Shown piece after piece: positions 10,326 to 18,539 of a stretch of 64,000 nt of DNA (positions are counted from its first letter, which is position 1; every line of letters starts with the position of its first letter). Under the pieces are notes generated by a model. That model made no database searches. It was not told the origin of the DNA and saw only the letters and a list, made by a program, of their open reading frames with translations. The position numbers and the translations under genes are program-made. Source of the DNA: Flavilitoribacter nigricans DSM 23189 = NBRC 102662 (lineage in GTDB: Bacteria > Bacteroidota > Bacteroidia > Chitinophagales > Saprospiraceae); NCBI RefSeq assembly GCF_002646595.1, contig NZ_PDUD01000023.1, positions 124,001 to 188,000 of the forward strand, read 5' to 3'.

Positions 10326-10748
10326 ATGGGACATTTATCCTACGAAGAATCTATCAAGAAAGTATACCGCGGCCTGATCCTGCTGGCGGGTGTAACGCTG
10401 GTGGAAGTATTCCTTTCTCTGCTCGGTAAAGGATACGTTATTCCGGGCGCGGAAGAATATAAAGTATTGATCTATATCGTTGGGTTGGGCCTGATCGGTC
10501 TTTCCCTGTACAAGGCCTACTTCATCATCTACGAATTCATGCACATGCGTTACGAGATGAAAGGACTGGCCATGACGGTGCTCCTGCCTACCTTACTGCT
10601 GATCTGGGCGATCATCGCGTTCTTCCAGGAAGGCGATAGCTGGAAAGGACGCCGCGAGCAGATCAAGGAAAAGAACGAGATCAAAGAAGGCACGCAGCAG
10701 GGATTCCAACTGCGCCAGGACGATTTTGAGATCCGGAATCTGGGCTGA
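10326..10748 (+). CDS. Cytochrome c oxidase subunit IV (prokaryotic type)
   Basis: A 140-residue membrane protein with three hydrophobic segments in the first 105 residues and a charged C-terminal tail. The signature YKAYFIIYEFMHMRYEMKG is typical of the Bacteroidota subunit IV (COX4_pro family). It is a small accessory subunit at the end of the structural oxidase genes. A strong terminator lies about 60 bases behind it. Confidence 0.88.
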   Translation: MGHLSYEESIKKVYRGLILLAGVTLVEVFLSLLGKGYVIPGAEEYKVLIYIVGLGLIGLSLYKAYFIIYEFMHMRYEMKGLAMTVLLPTLLLIWAIIAFFQEGDSWKGRREQIKEKNEIKEGTQQGFQLRQDDFEIRNLG

Positions 10749-10810
10749 TCTTCAGTCGGATAAGGCATCATCCCGCTCCGGTTATTCGGAGGCATCCGGG
10801 AGATAAGAAA

Positions 10811-10836
10811 GGCGGAATATTCATTCCGCCTTTTTT
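10811..10836 (+). terminator. Rho-independent terminator of the oxidase operon
   Basis: The stem GGCGGAAT/ATTCCGCC (8 bp, 4-base loop ATTC) is followed at once by TTTTTT. It closes the run of oxidase structural genes. Confidence 0.9.
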
Positions 10837-10925
10837 ATTGCCGGTACGCGAAGGGCGCACTTTCATCTGATTGTAAAAATTGCCGCTCTGACGTTAAAAG
10901 CTTGAACAAGAGCAGCCGGAGTCCG

Positions 10926-10955
10926 TTATCCATGTTGATTTTAGGGCTATCTTTG
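10926..10955 (+). promoter_or_regulatory. Candidate Bacteroidota promoter for the maturation genes
   Basis: TATCTTTG at 10948-10955 matches the Bacteroidota -7 consensus TAnnTTTG. A weak -33 element (TTA at 10926-10928) stands 19 bases upstream. It lies between the terminator at 10836 and the gene at 11028, which would give that group its own promoter. Confidence 0.5.
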
Positions 10956-11027
10956 CGGGGAAATTCCGGGATTTATAACACACGAAGATTTCCCGTTTCC
11001 ATTACCCCTAAAGGCTAAAAAACAATT

Positions 11028-11693
11028 ATGGCAAAATCAGCTAGAACGATATTTCAACTAGGGGCTCTGGTCATGTTGCTGATCGTTTTCCCGGCAGCAT
11101 CCTGGTACTATCTCAACTCCGGTCTGCAGTACCGGCGTTCGACAATGGCTGAGCTCAAGGAGTACGGTACTTTTCCCAGTGAAAACTGGCCACTGGCGGA
11201 CGGCAGTCAGCTTTCGGAAGAATTTCTGAAGAAGAAAATGCTGCTTGCCCACCAAATGCCGGATGCCGGCCATCCGGAACTGGTCAAAAGATACGGCGAG
11301 ACCCTGAGACGCCTGCACGATCAATTTGAAGAACGGGACGAACTGATCTTCCTGACCCTGTTGCACGGAGATTCCGCGCGGGTCGGACAACAGCTTATGC
11401 CCTTTGCCGAAACCTACGAACTGGAGGATCAGCCCCACCAGTTTTTTATACGGCTGGACGATAATGAATTCGCTTCCCTCGGGAAGGAGGTACTACAACC
11501 CAAATCCGAAGCTGCATCGGACCTGGAAGAACCATCTGCTTTCTTTTTACTAACGGACACCACCGCTACCATCCGTCGCTATTACGATATTCGCGAAGAA
11601 AGTGATATCAGGCGTCTGGTAGAGCATATCGCGCTGCTGTTGCCTTTCAAAAAGGACCGGGAGCTTATTTTCAAAAGAGAAGTAGAAAAATAG
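11028..11693 (+). CDS. SCO1/SenC-like membrane-anchored protein without copper ligands
   Basis: A 221-residue protein with one N-terminal membrane segment (residues 8-28) and a soluble outer domain. It sits where Bacteroidota oxidase operons usually carry the copper chaperone SCO1/SenC, just before DUF420. Parts of the SCO fold can be followed: a strand-helix at residues 71-100 and FLLTDTTATIRRYYD (residues 173-187), which matches the family's 'vdk.G.irgyYdg' region. There is no cysteine anywhere in the protein, so the CxxxC copper site is missing; MP at residues 77-78 stands where the first Cys-Pro would be. It may be a degenerate or repurposed SCO. The assignment rests on position and weak similarity. 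Its stop is 4 bases before the next gene. Confidence 0.7.
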   Translation: MAKSARTIFQLGALVMLLIVFPAASWYYLNSGLQYRRSTMAELKEYGTFPSENWPLADGSQLSEEFLKKKMLLAHQMPDAGHPELVKRYGETLRRLHDQFEERDELIFLTLLHGDSARVGQQLMPFAETYELEDQPHQFFIRLDDNEFASLGKEVLQPKSEAASDLEEPSAFFLLTDTTATIRRYYDIREESDIRRLVEHIALLLPFKKDRELIFKREVEK

Positions 11694-11697
11694 ACTA

Positions 11698-12276
11698 ATG
11701 GACGCAAATCTGAGCTTGGCTCGCAAACTGAACGTTTACGCCTGGATCATCTCCGGAGCCGTACTATTTCTGGTAGGATTGATGCGCAGGGTAAAGATCG
11801 ACCTGCCCGCCGGATGGGATATGAGTTTCTTACCGCCTTTCCACGCTACGCTGAATGCCCTGACGGCAGTGGTGTTGCTGGTGGCGTTGTACTTTATTAA
11901 ACAGAAAAATATCGAAGCCCACCGGAAGGCCATTTACGTGGCCATGGGACTGTCGGTACTGTTCCTGTTGTCCTACGTGGCCTACCATTTCACAACCCCG
12001 GAAACAATCTTCGGCGACGCGGACGGCAACGGAGTGCTCAGTGATGCGGAAAGGCTGGAAGTGGCAGGGCAGCGCACGGTTTATCTCGTTCTGCTGCTGA
12101 CCCACATCGTACTGGCTGCCTTGATTTTGCCCTTTATTTTGTTTACATTTATCAGGGCTTACACCGGGCAATTTGAAAAGCACCGGAAGATGGCCCGCTG
12201 GGTATGGCCCCTGTGGTTCTACGTTGCTATTACCGGGCCTATCGCCTATTATATGCTGGCTCCTTACTATCAGTGA
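11698..12276 (+). CDS. DUF420 membrane protein with an inserted EF-hand loop
   Basis: A 192-residue protein with five hydrophobic segments, matching the DUF420 family found beside oxidase genes. A Gram-positive member, CtaM, is needed for aa3 oxidase function. Conserved His residues occur in LPPFHATLNAL and LTHIVLAALILPF. Unusually, the outer loop between the third and fourth segments carries GDADGNGVLSDAERL. D107, D109, N111, G112, S115 and E118 fit a canonical 12-residue EF-hand calcium loop. It overlaps functionally with the SCO-like gene upstream (4-base gap) and the CPMC gene downstream. Confidence 0.88.
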   Translation: MDANLSLARKLNVYAWIISGAVLFLVGLMRRVKIDLPAGWDMSFLPPFHATLNALTAVVLLVALYFIKQKNIEAHRKAIYVAMGLSVLFLLSYVAYHFTTPETIFGDADGNGVLSDAERLEVAGQRTVYLVLLLTHIVLAALILPFILFTFIRAYTGQFEKHRKMARWVWPLWFYVAITGPIAYYMLAPYYQ

Positions 12277-12314
12277 TGCGCAATTTAAAATTCACAACAC
12301 GGAGAATAAGAATT

Positions 12315-12584
12315 ATGAAATCGAAGATCCTCAAATATCTCAGTATCTTTCTGCTGGCCATCAGTATCCAGATGGTGAGTCCCGAGCCGGTACAGGCTCA
12401 GTGCCCCATGTGCCGGATGTCGGCGGAAAGTAATTTGCAAAACGGCGGACAGGCGGGTAAAGGACTCAACAACGGGATCCTTTACATGCTGGCTACCCCG
12501 TATCTGCTGGTTGGTCTGATCGGCTTTCTCTGGTGGCGCAACCGCCGGAAAGAGTCCGAAGAAGAACTGGAGGCAGAAGTCTAA
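12315..12584 (+). CDS. Small membrane-anchored CPMC-motif protein
   Basis: An 89-residue protein with a signal peptide (cleavage likely after VQA, residue 28). The mature N-terminus is QCPMCRM, with C30, C33, M32 and M35; a membrane segment follows at about residues 56-74 and then a charged tail. The start ATG at 12315 has GGAG 10 bases upstream. I recall similar short proteins at the end of Bacteroidota oxidase loci. A redox or copper-handling role is inferred from the exposed CxxC and Met residues and from the neighbouring SCO-like gene, which lacks Cys. No function is established. Confidence 0.75.
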   Translation: MKSKILKYLSIFLLAISIQMVSPEPVQAQCPMCRMSAESNLQNGGQAGKGLNNGILYMLATPYLLVGLIGFLWWRNRRKESEEELEAEV

Positions 12585-12984
12585 GCCACGTGATTTCCCG
12601 GCCGGTTGCAGCTCAATTTGCCACCGGCCGGAAAACCACAGAACCGGAAGTCGAAGCTCCGAAAAACAGCCCCTATCCCAGTTGCCGCGCTCGGCAAATC
12701 CCTCTGGACTATCCCTTCTTTTATCCGCATTATTAAGCTGGTTTGCCGGTTTGAAGCTTGGATTATTTGCAATTTTTTCGTTTTTTCAGTAACCTTTTAA
12801 TTCGAAAAGGTATAAATCTACAAACAACTCCGGTTCATTATACACCAACTTTTACAACTCAATCTTCGCCTCAATGTACTGACTCTATGTGAAGAGCTCC
12901 GGCTCTCAAAAGCAATCTGCACTTGAAAAAAAATTCTTATTATAACCCTTTTTAATTTTTTGTTCACTTAAACTCTATTCATTT
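12585..12984. other. 400-base intergenic region with two hairpins
   Basis: A GC-rich hairpin at 12598-12631 (CCGGCCGG in both arms, 18-base loop) follows the CPMC gene and may end the operon, although no T-run follows. A short palindrome, ACCTTTT-6-AAAAGGT at 12791-12810, could be an operator for the barrel gene at 12985. The rest is AT-rich and shows no coding pattern. Confidence 0.4.
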
Positions 12985-13479
12985 ATGAAAAGGTATGCAG
13001 TCCTTTTTGTGGTGGCCTTGTGCCTGTTTTTTGCCAATAATGGAAACGCACAGGATTACAATTCTGCCATCGGTTTACGTCTGGGCTATCCCCTGTCCCT
13101 GACTTACAAAACCTTTATTTCCGACGATAGTGCCATTGAAGTATTCGGTGGTCTGCGGGGATACTCCTCGTACAGCTGGGTCAACGTAGGTGGTGCCTAC
13201 CAGGTACACAAGCCGATCGAAGGTGTTGACGGGCTTAACTGGTATTTCGGTGGTGGCGCCAGCGTATTCTTCTGGACCTATAAAAACTCCTTTACCGGAG
13301 ATGGTTCCGCATCTACTACCTTCGGGATTCTGGGTAATCTGGGACTTGACTACAAGTTTGCGGATTCTCCGATCAACCTGAGTGCCGATTGGATGCCGAT
13401 ATTCTTTATTGGTAACGGATTCGGCTCCGGCTTTGGCGGGGGCTACGGTGCCCTGGCCGTACGCTATACCCTCAACTAG
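12985..13479 (+). CDS. Small outer-membrane beta-barrel protein
   Basis: 164 residues with a signal peptide ending GNAQ near residue 22. The mature part alternates polar and hydrophobic residues and is rich in Gly, Tyr, Phe and Trp, ending in ALAVRYTLN, as in small outer-membrane barrels of Bacteroidota. No function can be assigned. It is monocistronic: it follows a 400-base gap and ends at a bidirectional terminator shared with the convergent gene. Confidence 0.75.
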   Translation: MKRYAVLFVVALCLFFANNGNAQDYNSAIGLRLGYPLSLTYKTFISDDSAIEVFGGLRGYSSYSWVNVGGAYQVHKPIEGVDGLNWYFGGGASVFFWTYKNSFTGDGSASTTFGILGNLGLDYKFADSPINLSADWMPIFFIGNGFGSGFGGGYGALAVRYTLN

Positions 13480-13532
13480 GTTTCCATTAGGCAATGAATA
13501 CACAGAGGTTCATTGCACTAAAACATAAAAAA

Positions 13533-13562
13533 GAGGGCCGACGAGTAAGATCGTCGGCCCTC
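13533..13562. terminator. Bidirectional terminator between convergent genes
   Basis: A perfect 12-bp stem, GAGGGCCGACGA/TCGTCGGCCCTC, with a 6-base loop. T-rich sequence follows on the plus strand (TTGTCTTTTT) and an A-run precedes it, so it can stop transcripts from both the gene ending at 13479 and the one ending at 13587. Confidence 0.9.
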
Positions 13563-13586
13563 TTGTCTTTTTAAATGCCTGCTTTT

Positions 13587-14111
13587 TTAGTTCAATAGAT
13601 AACCTACCGTGGCGATGGTGATCGTCGGTAGAGTACCGGCACCGAAGGCATCAAAGTCATCATCGATACCTTTTCCGGTGATGATACCATAAGTAGGTCC
13701 AACGTTGAAATCCAGGTAGAAACGGTCGGAAAGACGGAGCTGATAACCGATAACCCCACCGATGGTGATCAGGGCGTAGGAACTCACATCATCGTCATCC
13801 GTGCTGATAGTCGCGATATTGGCGATCGGCCCGACGTAAAGTCCTTTGGGACGCTCACTGTTGGATAGATAAAAACGGTATCCACCGCCCGCACCGAATC
13901 CGGTGAAGCGGACACCTGCCAGTTTACGGGAATAGAAATTGGCCCGTAGGGTAAACGAAGCATTTTCGCTGACAAATTTTTCGTAGCTGGCATTGAGTAC
14001 ACCGAAGGCCAGACCGAAAGGATTGGCCTTGATCAGAGATTGTGCGCTAACGGAGGCGCATCCAAAACAAAATACAATTGCGAAAGCGAGTTTGAATAGT
14101 TTGGCTTTCAT
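13587..14111 (-). CDS. DUF3575-like outer-membrane beta-barrel protein
   Basis: 174 residues. A signal peptide ends VSAQ near residue 24. The body has barrel-like alternation and family-type segments such as GLYVGPIANIATIS and RLSDRFYLDFNVGPTYGI. A run of four Asp near residue 107 lies in a predicted loop. It is transcribed alone on the minus strand toward the shared terminator. A role in envelope integrity is possible but not shown. Confidence 0.72.
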   Translation of the reverse strand: MKAKLFKLAFAIVFCFGCASVSAQSLIKANPFGLAFGVLNASYEKFVSENASFTLRANFYSRKLAGVRFTGFGAGGGYRFYLSNSERPKGLYVGPIANIATISTDDDDVSSYALITIGGVIGYQLRLSDRFYLDFNVGPTYGIITGKGIDDDFDAFGAGTLPTITIATVGYLLN

Positions 14112-14327
14112 AAAAAGGGTTTTATAGTGAAAAAAAAATCTTGAGTTCTTTATTTAGTAGTATTGTGCAACAGCACCGGTCTATAGCGGACGTGCTGACT
14201 ATCGGTGGTGCGCATGCACTACATTCAGCCCGATGCCCACGTGGGACCAGGTTAAATCGAGTTTTGGTAAAGAAAGTTTAAAGAGATAAGTGTGAAATGA
14301 CGATTGCAAATTGCCTGGAAAAGCCTG

Positions 14328-14354
14328 GTTGATAACGTTTGGGTAATTATCAAC
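14328..14354. promoter_or_regulatory. 8-bp inverted repeat between the M32 and DUF3575 genes
   Basis: GTTGATAA and TTATCAAC are perfect inverted copies 11 bases apart, in the 281-base gap upstream of the DUF3575-like gene and downstream of the peptidase gene. It could be an operator or part of a weak terminator. Confidence 0.3.
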
Positions 14355-14392
14355 GCAGGGCAAAAATACTTTATATTATGAATTAACAAAAA

Positions 14393-15904
14393 TTAAAGTC
14401 CTAAATCATAAATCGAATTATACTTTTTCCGGGCGTACTCCATAAAGTAACGGAATTGCAGGGGCTCGCCGCAAACCTTTTCACAGAGATCATTCGCCGA
14501 ATAAAAACGACCGTGGGCGTGGATATTTTTTCGCAACCACTCCAGTACCGGACTGGTATCGCCCCGCAGAATGGACTCCTGCAGATCCGGGAGGTCCTGA
14601 TCGATCTGATGGTATAGCTGCGCGGCGTAAAAACTGCCCAAAGAATAGGTGGGGAAATAACCCAGACTGCCGTGAGCCCAGTGGATATCCTGCAGTATAC
14701 CCCGCTTGTCGTCCGGAACCTCCAGATCGAGATATGCTTTGTATTTTTCATTCCAGGCATCCCGCAGGTCAGCTACTTCCAGACTGCCTTCGATCAGCGC
14801 TTTTTCCAGTTCGTAGCGGATCAGGATATGAAAATGGTAGTGCAGTTCATCCGATTCCACCCGGATCAGACTCGGTTCGATCTTGTTGATCGCCCGGAAG
14901 AAATCCGTAGGCGTCACCCCGGAAAACTGCTGGGGAAAGACCGCCTGCAGATCGGGGAACTGCGCCTCCCAGAAAGCCAGACTGCGTCCTACATTATTTT
15001 CCCAGAGCCGCGACTGGGACTCGTGGATGCCCAGCGATACATACCGCCCGAGCGGCAGACCGTAGTATTCCACGGGCAGTCCCTGCTCGTACAGCGCGTG
15101 ACCACCCTCGTGCAGGCAACTCCACGTCATGGTCGCAAAGTTGTTTTCGTCTACCCGGGTAGTGACCCGTACGTCTTCCGGTGAAAAATTAATGGTAAAG
15201 GGGTGCGTAGACAGGTCCTGACGACCGGCCTGAAAACTAAAGCCGATCCGTTTCAGCAGTTCCAGCCCGTAGTCCCACTGTTGTTGCTGGGGGAAATGTT
15301 GGTGCAAGAAGGCATCGTTCACCTGGGGCTGTTCCCGGATCAATCTTACAAAATCAACGAGTTGTTCCCGGACGTCTACAAAGAGCGGATCCAGCTGGCT
15401 GACACGCATACCGGGTTCAAATTCCTCCATCAGCGCATCGTAGGGGTGAGCTTCGTAGCCCATTTTACGGGCTTCTTCCCGTTTGATCTCTATCAGATCG
15501 GCCAGTGGCTGGGCGAACACCTTAAAATCATTCGCTTCCCGGGCGGCGATCCAGGCGTGATAGCCGGCGGATACCAGTTGGGACCGACGGATAACGAAAT
15601 CCATGTCCAGTTTGCGGCTGCGCTGCAGGTCCCGCCAACTCAATTCGATATTGCGTTGCTGGCTGATGCTGAGCTCCTGCCCGTCGTTGACAAGCTTTTC
15701 GATCACTTCGCCCAGCTCGGGAGCGGTGAAGATCTCGTGGGCCATGCCCGACAAAGTGGCCACCTGCTGGGAGCGGAAACGCGCACCCTGCGGCGGAAGA
15801 CTTACTTCTTTATCCCAGCTGAGAACGCCGATAGCGTATTCAACGTCCGCCAGTTTTTGCATCTGACGGACGTATTTATCGTATAATTCGTTGTTTTTCT
15901 GCAT
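14393..15904 (-). CDS. M32 family metallocarboxypeptidase
   Basis: A 503-residue cytosolic carboxypeptidase of the Taq/M32 family, removing C-terminal amino acids from peptides. The zinc motif HEGGH lies near residue 265 and the third ligand Glu in GIHESQSRLWEN. The length matches the family and there is no signal peptide. It starts 5 bases after the cystathionine beta-synthase stop, so the two are almost certainly co-transcribed. The reason for pairing a carboxypeptidase with a sulfur-amino-acid enzyme is not obvious. Confidence 0.95.
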   Translation of the reverse strand: MQKNNELYDKYVRQMQKLADVEYAIGVLSWDKEVSLPPQGARFRSQQVATLSGMAHEIFTAPELGEVIEKLVNDGQELSISQQRNIELSWRDLQRSRKLDMDFVIRRSQLVSAGYHAWIAAREANDFKVFAQPLADLIEIKREEARKMGYEAHPYDALMEEFEPGMRVSQLDPLFVDVREQLVDFVRLIREQPQVNDAFLHQHFPQQQQWDYGLELLKRIGFSFQAGRQDLSTHPFTINFSPEDVRVTTRVDENNFATMTWSCLHEGGHALYEQGLPVEYYGLPLGRYVSLGIHESQSRLWENNVGRSLAFWEAQFPDLQAVFPQQFSGVTPTDFFRAINKIEPSLIRVESDELHYHFHILIRYELEKALIEGSLEVADLRDAWNEKYKAYLDLEVPDDKRGILQDIHWAHGSLGYFPTYSLGSFYAAQLYHQIDQDLPDLQESILRGDTSPVLEWLRKNIHAHGRFYSANDLCEKVCGEPLQFRYFMEYARKKYNSIYDLGL

Positions 15905-15909
15905 GCTCC

Positions 15910-17268
15910 TTATAAGGCCTGAATGATATCGTATTTGGTCACTACGTGCAGGGTACCTGCCGTATCTTTAACCAACACCGCCGGCGTCGATTTGTTGATA
16001 TAGTGGTTCAATTGACTGAAGGGCATGTCGGAATTGACCAGCGGGAAGGGATCGCCCATGATGGTCTCCACCGTTTTTTCGGAGTGATTGAACGGGTTAT
16101 CCAGCAGGTAATTCAATACGATATTTTCGGTGATGGAGCCCACCACTTCCTCATCTTTCATTACCGGCATCTGGGAGATATCGTGTTCCTTCATAACGGC
16201 GAAAGCCTGACGGACCGTTTCGGAAGCGCTAACCGAGAAGAACTGCTTGTCTTTCTTTTTGGCGAGAATATCCTTCACGCGCAGTTCGGTATCCAGGAAC
16301 CCGCGTTCCCGCATCCAGTCGTCGTTGTAGATCTTGCCGACATACCGGCTACCGTGATCGTGTATCACAATCACCACCACATCGTCCGCCGTAAGCTGAT
16401 CTTTCATCTGGAGCAGACCGGCCATGGCCGAACCGGCGGAATAGCCCAACAGAATGCCTTCCTCGCGGGCCAGCTTGCGTGCGTAGAGGGCGCCGTCCTT
16501 ATCGGTTACTTTTTCGAAATGATCGATGATGCTGAAATCCACGTTTTTTGGCAGAATATCCTCGCCGATCCCCTCGGTGATGTAAGGATAGATCTCCTTT
16601 TCGTCAAATTCGCCGGTTTCGTGGTATTTTTTGAATACCGATCCGTAGGTATCGATCCCCCAGACCTTGATGTCCGGATTTTGTTCTTTCAGGTATTTGC
16701 CGGTGCCGGAAATGGTACCGCCCGTACCAACCCCCACCACGAGGTGGGTGATCTTGCCGCCGGTTTGTTCCCAGATCTCCGGTCCGGTGCTTTCGTAATG
16801 CGCCTGCCGGTTGGACAGGTTATCGTACTGGTTGAACCAGAAAGAATTGGGGATCTCCTTACTGAGCCGTTCGGCTACGGAATAGTAGGAGCGGGGATCT
16901 TCCGGAGTGACGTTGGTTGGGCATACGACCACCTCGGCCCCCAGGGCTTTCAGCAGATCGATCTTCTCTTTGGATTGTTTGTCGTTGGTGGTGAAAATAC
17001 AGCGATAACCCTTCACCGCTCCGGCGATGGCGAGTCCCATCCCCGTATTTCCGGAAGTACATTCGATGATGGTACCACCGGGTTTGATGTCTCCATTGGC
17101 TTCGGCATCTTCCAGCATTTTGAGCGCCATGCGGTCTTTGATGGAATGGCCGGGATTAAAAGTCTCTACCTTCATCAATACGGTAGCGGGTACATCGGCC
17201 ACGATCCGGTTGAGGCGGACCATTGGGGTGTTGCCGATGGTTTCAAGAATACTTTGTTTAAAATTCAA
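15910..17268 (-). CDS. Cystathionine beta-synthase with C-terminal CBS pair
   Basis: A pyridoxal-phosphate enzyme of 452 residues that condenses serine with homocysteine, or acts as a cysteine-synthase-type enzyme. The PLP lysine is K44 in HSIKDRM, the substrate loop is TSGNTG (71-76) and the phosphate loop is GVGTGGTISG. Two CBS domains occupy roughly residues 335-450 and probably sense a nucleotide or S-adenosylmethionine. The animal heme domain is absent. The start is TTG at 17268. The next Met is inside the conserved TPMVRLNRI core and too far in, so a non-ATG start is needed. It leads the two-gene unit with the M32 peptidase. Confidence 0.93.
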   Translation of the reverse strand: MNFKQSILETIGNTPMVRLNRIVADVPATVLMKVETFNPGHSIKDRMALKMLEDAEANGDIKPGGTIIECTSGNTGMGLAIAGAVKGYRCIFTTNDKQSKEKIDLLKALGAEVVVCPTNVTPEDPRSYYSVAERLSKEIPNSFWFNQYDNLSNRQAHYESTGPEIWEQTGGKITHLVVGVGTGGTISGTGKYLKEQNPDIKVWGIDTYGSVFKKYHETGEFDEKEIYPYITEGIGEDILPKNVDFSIIDHFEKVTDKDGALYARKLAREEGILLGYSAGSAMAGLLQMKDQLTADDVVVIVIHDHGSRYVGKIYNDDWMRERGFLDTELRVKDILAKKKDKQFFSVSASETVRQAFAVMKEHDISQMPVMKDEEVVGSITENIVLNYLLDNPFNHSEKTVETIMGDPFPLVNSDMPFSQLNHYINKSTPAVLVKDTAGTLHVVTKYDIIQAL

Positions 17269-17460
17269 GTTGATACAGATTATAAGTTAATGGTAGTAAT
17301 TGGACAAATAAAATTAAACCGTGAACCTAAGAGCCCGACGGTCTGCATGATCTGGCACCGATCATAGTCCCGGAATGCTCCGGTCCATAACACCTGGCCC
17401 CTAGAAGAATAGAGCAGTTGATAGTTAAGTCAACAAAAGGAAGTTCCCATGGTTCTTCCC

Positions 17461-17530
17461 GTTCACCGTCAACCCTCAACCCTAAACCATCTACCCTCAA
17501 CCGTCTACCGTCCCCCGTCAACCATCCCCC
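17461..17530. repeat. Degenerate heptamer array (ten 7-base units)
   Basis: Exactly ten consecutive 7-base words: GTTCACC, GTCAACC, CTCAACC, CTAAACC, ATCTACC, CTCAACC, GTCTACC, GTCCCCC, GTCAACC, ATCCCCC. The period is strict but the words vary (consensus NTCNACC). It lies between the LysM gene and the cystathionine beta-synthase gene. The rest of this 278-base gap shows no gene. Confidence 0.8.
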
Positions 17531-17546
17531 AAAGCTACACTCACCA

Positions 17547-18395
17547 TCATTTACAATAAGTAACTTTGATATAGAATCGCTGGTCTACCGCCCCCAGCAG
17601 TTTCGCCGCCATGGGGGAGAGTACGACCTTGACGTTCCCTTCGTAGGCACGGTTTGTCATGTTACCGATCACTTTAACGTAAACAGTACGTTGGTTCATT
17701 GGGTTGGTGACCCCAATAATTGCATTCTGGCGCGCGTAGCGGTGCAGTGCGTACAGCCCGGCCGCTTCGTTGCCGTTCTTGAACCAGTGGGCCACACCGC
17801 TCTCCGTGGTTTCATTGCCTTCGCATTCGCGCAGGTAGATGGCCTTCATCGCCTGGTTGCGCTGTGCGGTGGGGCCGCCCGCATTCTCTCGCATATCCTC
17901 CTGAATGCCGTGGATGTTCATCCAGCCGACATGGAGCAACTGTTCCGATTTGAGTTCCGTGCTCAGGAGCTGGTTACGGGCCATGAGCTCTTCCACTTCC
18001 ATACGGAAAAACTTCTTGGCGATGCGGTACATCGTATCGCCCTTTTTGACCCGGTAGAATATCGGGATGTAATCCACCGGAGAAAAGCCTTCTCCCTGAT
18101 AACGCCGGATCGCGCGGTTCGGTATGGGAACCCGGATCTCCTGGCCGATCTTGATCGGATGGTCCTTTAGTCCCTGATTGTAGTAGTAGAGCTCCTCCAC
18201 GGACAATCCGTAGAATTTAGCCAGGGAATACAGGGTCTGTTTGGGCTCCATCTGATGCATGAGGTATTTATCCCCATAATCATTCGTCATCAGGAAGACG
18301 GTGTCTTCGGGAGTCAGGTAATTTAAACTGTCGCCGGTAATTGCTCCGTGGGCTGCGGTCAGAACGAAGATCTGGAGCGCTAAGATCAATCTCAT
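17547..18395 (-). CDS. Secreted protein with two LysM domains
   Basis: 282 residues with a signal peptide of about 18 residues. LysM 1 begins near residue 45 (MEPKQTLYSLAKFYGLSVEE) and LysM 2 near residue 110 (YRVKKGDTMYRIAKKFFRME), both with the N-terminal xxGDTLxxIA-like signature. A C-terminal domain of about 100 residues (from near residue 180) looks like the RlpA/3D-type double-psi barrel seen in similar Bacteroidota proteins (TNPMNQRTVYVKVIGNM). It would bind peptidoglycan in the periplasm. A divergent TolB-like lipoprotein gene shares the upstream region. Confidence 0.85.
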   Translation of the reverse strand: MRLILALQIFVLTAAHGAITGDSLNYLTPEDTVFLMTNDYGDKYLMHQMEPKQTLYSLAKFYGLSVEELYYYNQGLKDHPIKIGQEIRVPIPNRAIRRYQGEGFSPVDYIPIFYRVKKGDTMYRIAKKFFRMEVEELMARNQLLSTELKSEQLLHVGWMNIHGIQEDMRENAGGPTAQRNQAMKAIYLRECEGNETTESGVAHWFKNGNEAAGLYALHRYARQNAIIGVTNPMNQRTVYVKVIGNMTNRAYEGNVKVVLSPMAAKLLGAVDQRFYIKVTYCK

Positions 18396-18420
18396 AGTAA
18401 TCGGATTAGGTATATCTCTA

Positions 18421-18428
18421 CAAAAATA
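18421..18428 (-). promoter_or_regulatory. Candidate -7 element for the LysM gene
   Basis: Read on the minus strand this is TATTTTTG, matching TAnnTTTG, 26 bases before the LysM start. It lies within 40 bases of the divergent element at 18461, so the two promoters are close enough to affect each other. Confidence 0.45.
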
Positions 18429-18432
18429 GCGC

Positions 18433-18468
18433 TTTTGTATTATACTAACTTGTCGCTTAGTAACTTTG
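18433..18468 (+). promoter_or_regulatory. Candidate Bacteroidota promoter for the TolB-like gene
   Basis: TTTTG at 18433-18437 and TAACTTTG at 18461-18468 fit the -33 TTTG and -7 TAnnTTTG elements with a 23-base spacer, at the long end of the usual range. Transcription would start near 18475. Confidence 0.5.
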
Positions 18469-18539
18469 TCGTTTTGACCTGCGGCCGGCGTAAAATACCG
18501 ACCGGAAGTCTATACAATGCGAAAGTTATAAAAAGAAAA

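Noticed and set aside
15946-17367. 473-codon plus-strand frame opposite cystathionine beta-synthase
   Set aside because: The minus strand encodes the full PLP and CBS domains; the plus frame has no recognisable domain.
17269-17460. SAM or cobalamin riboswitch before cystathionine beta-synthase
   Set aside because: No recognisable conserved riboswitch core was seen in the leader.
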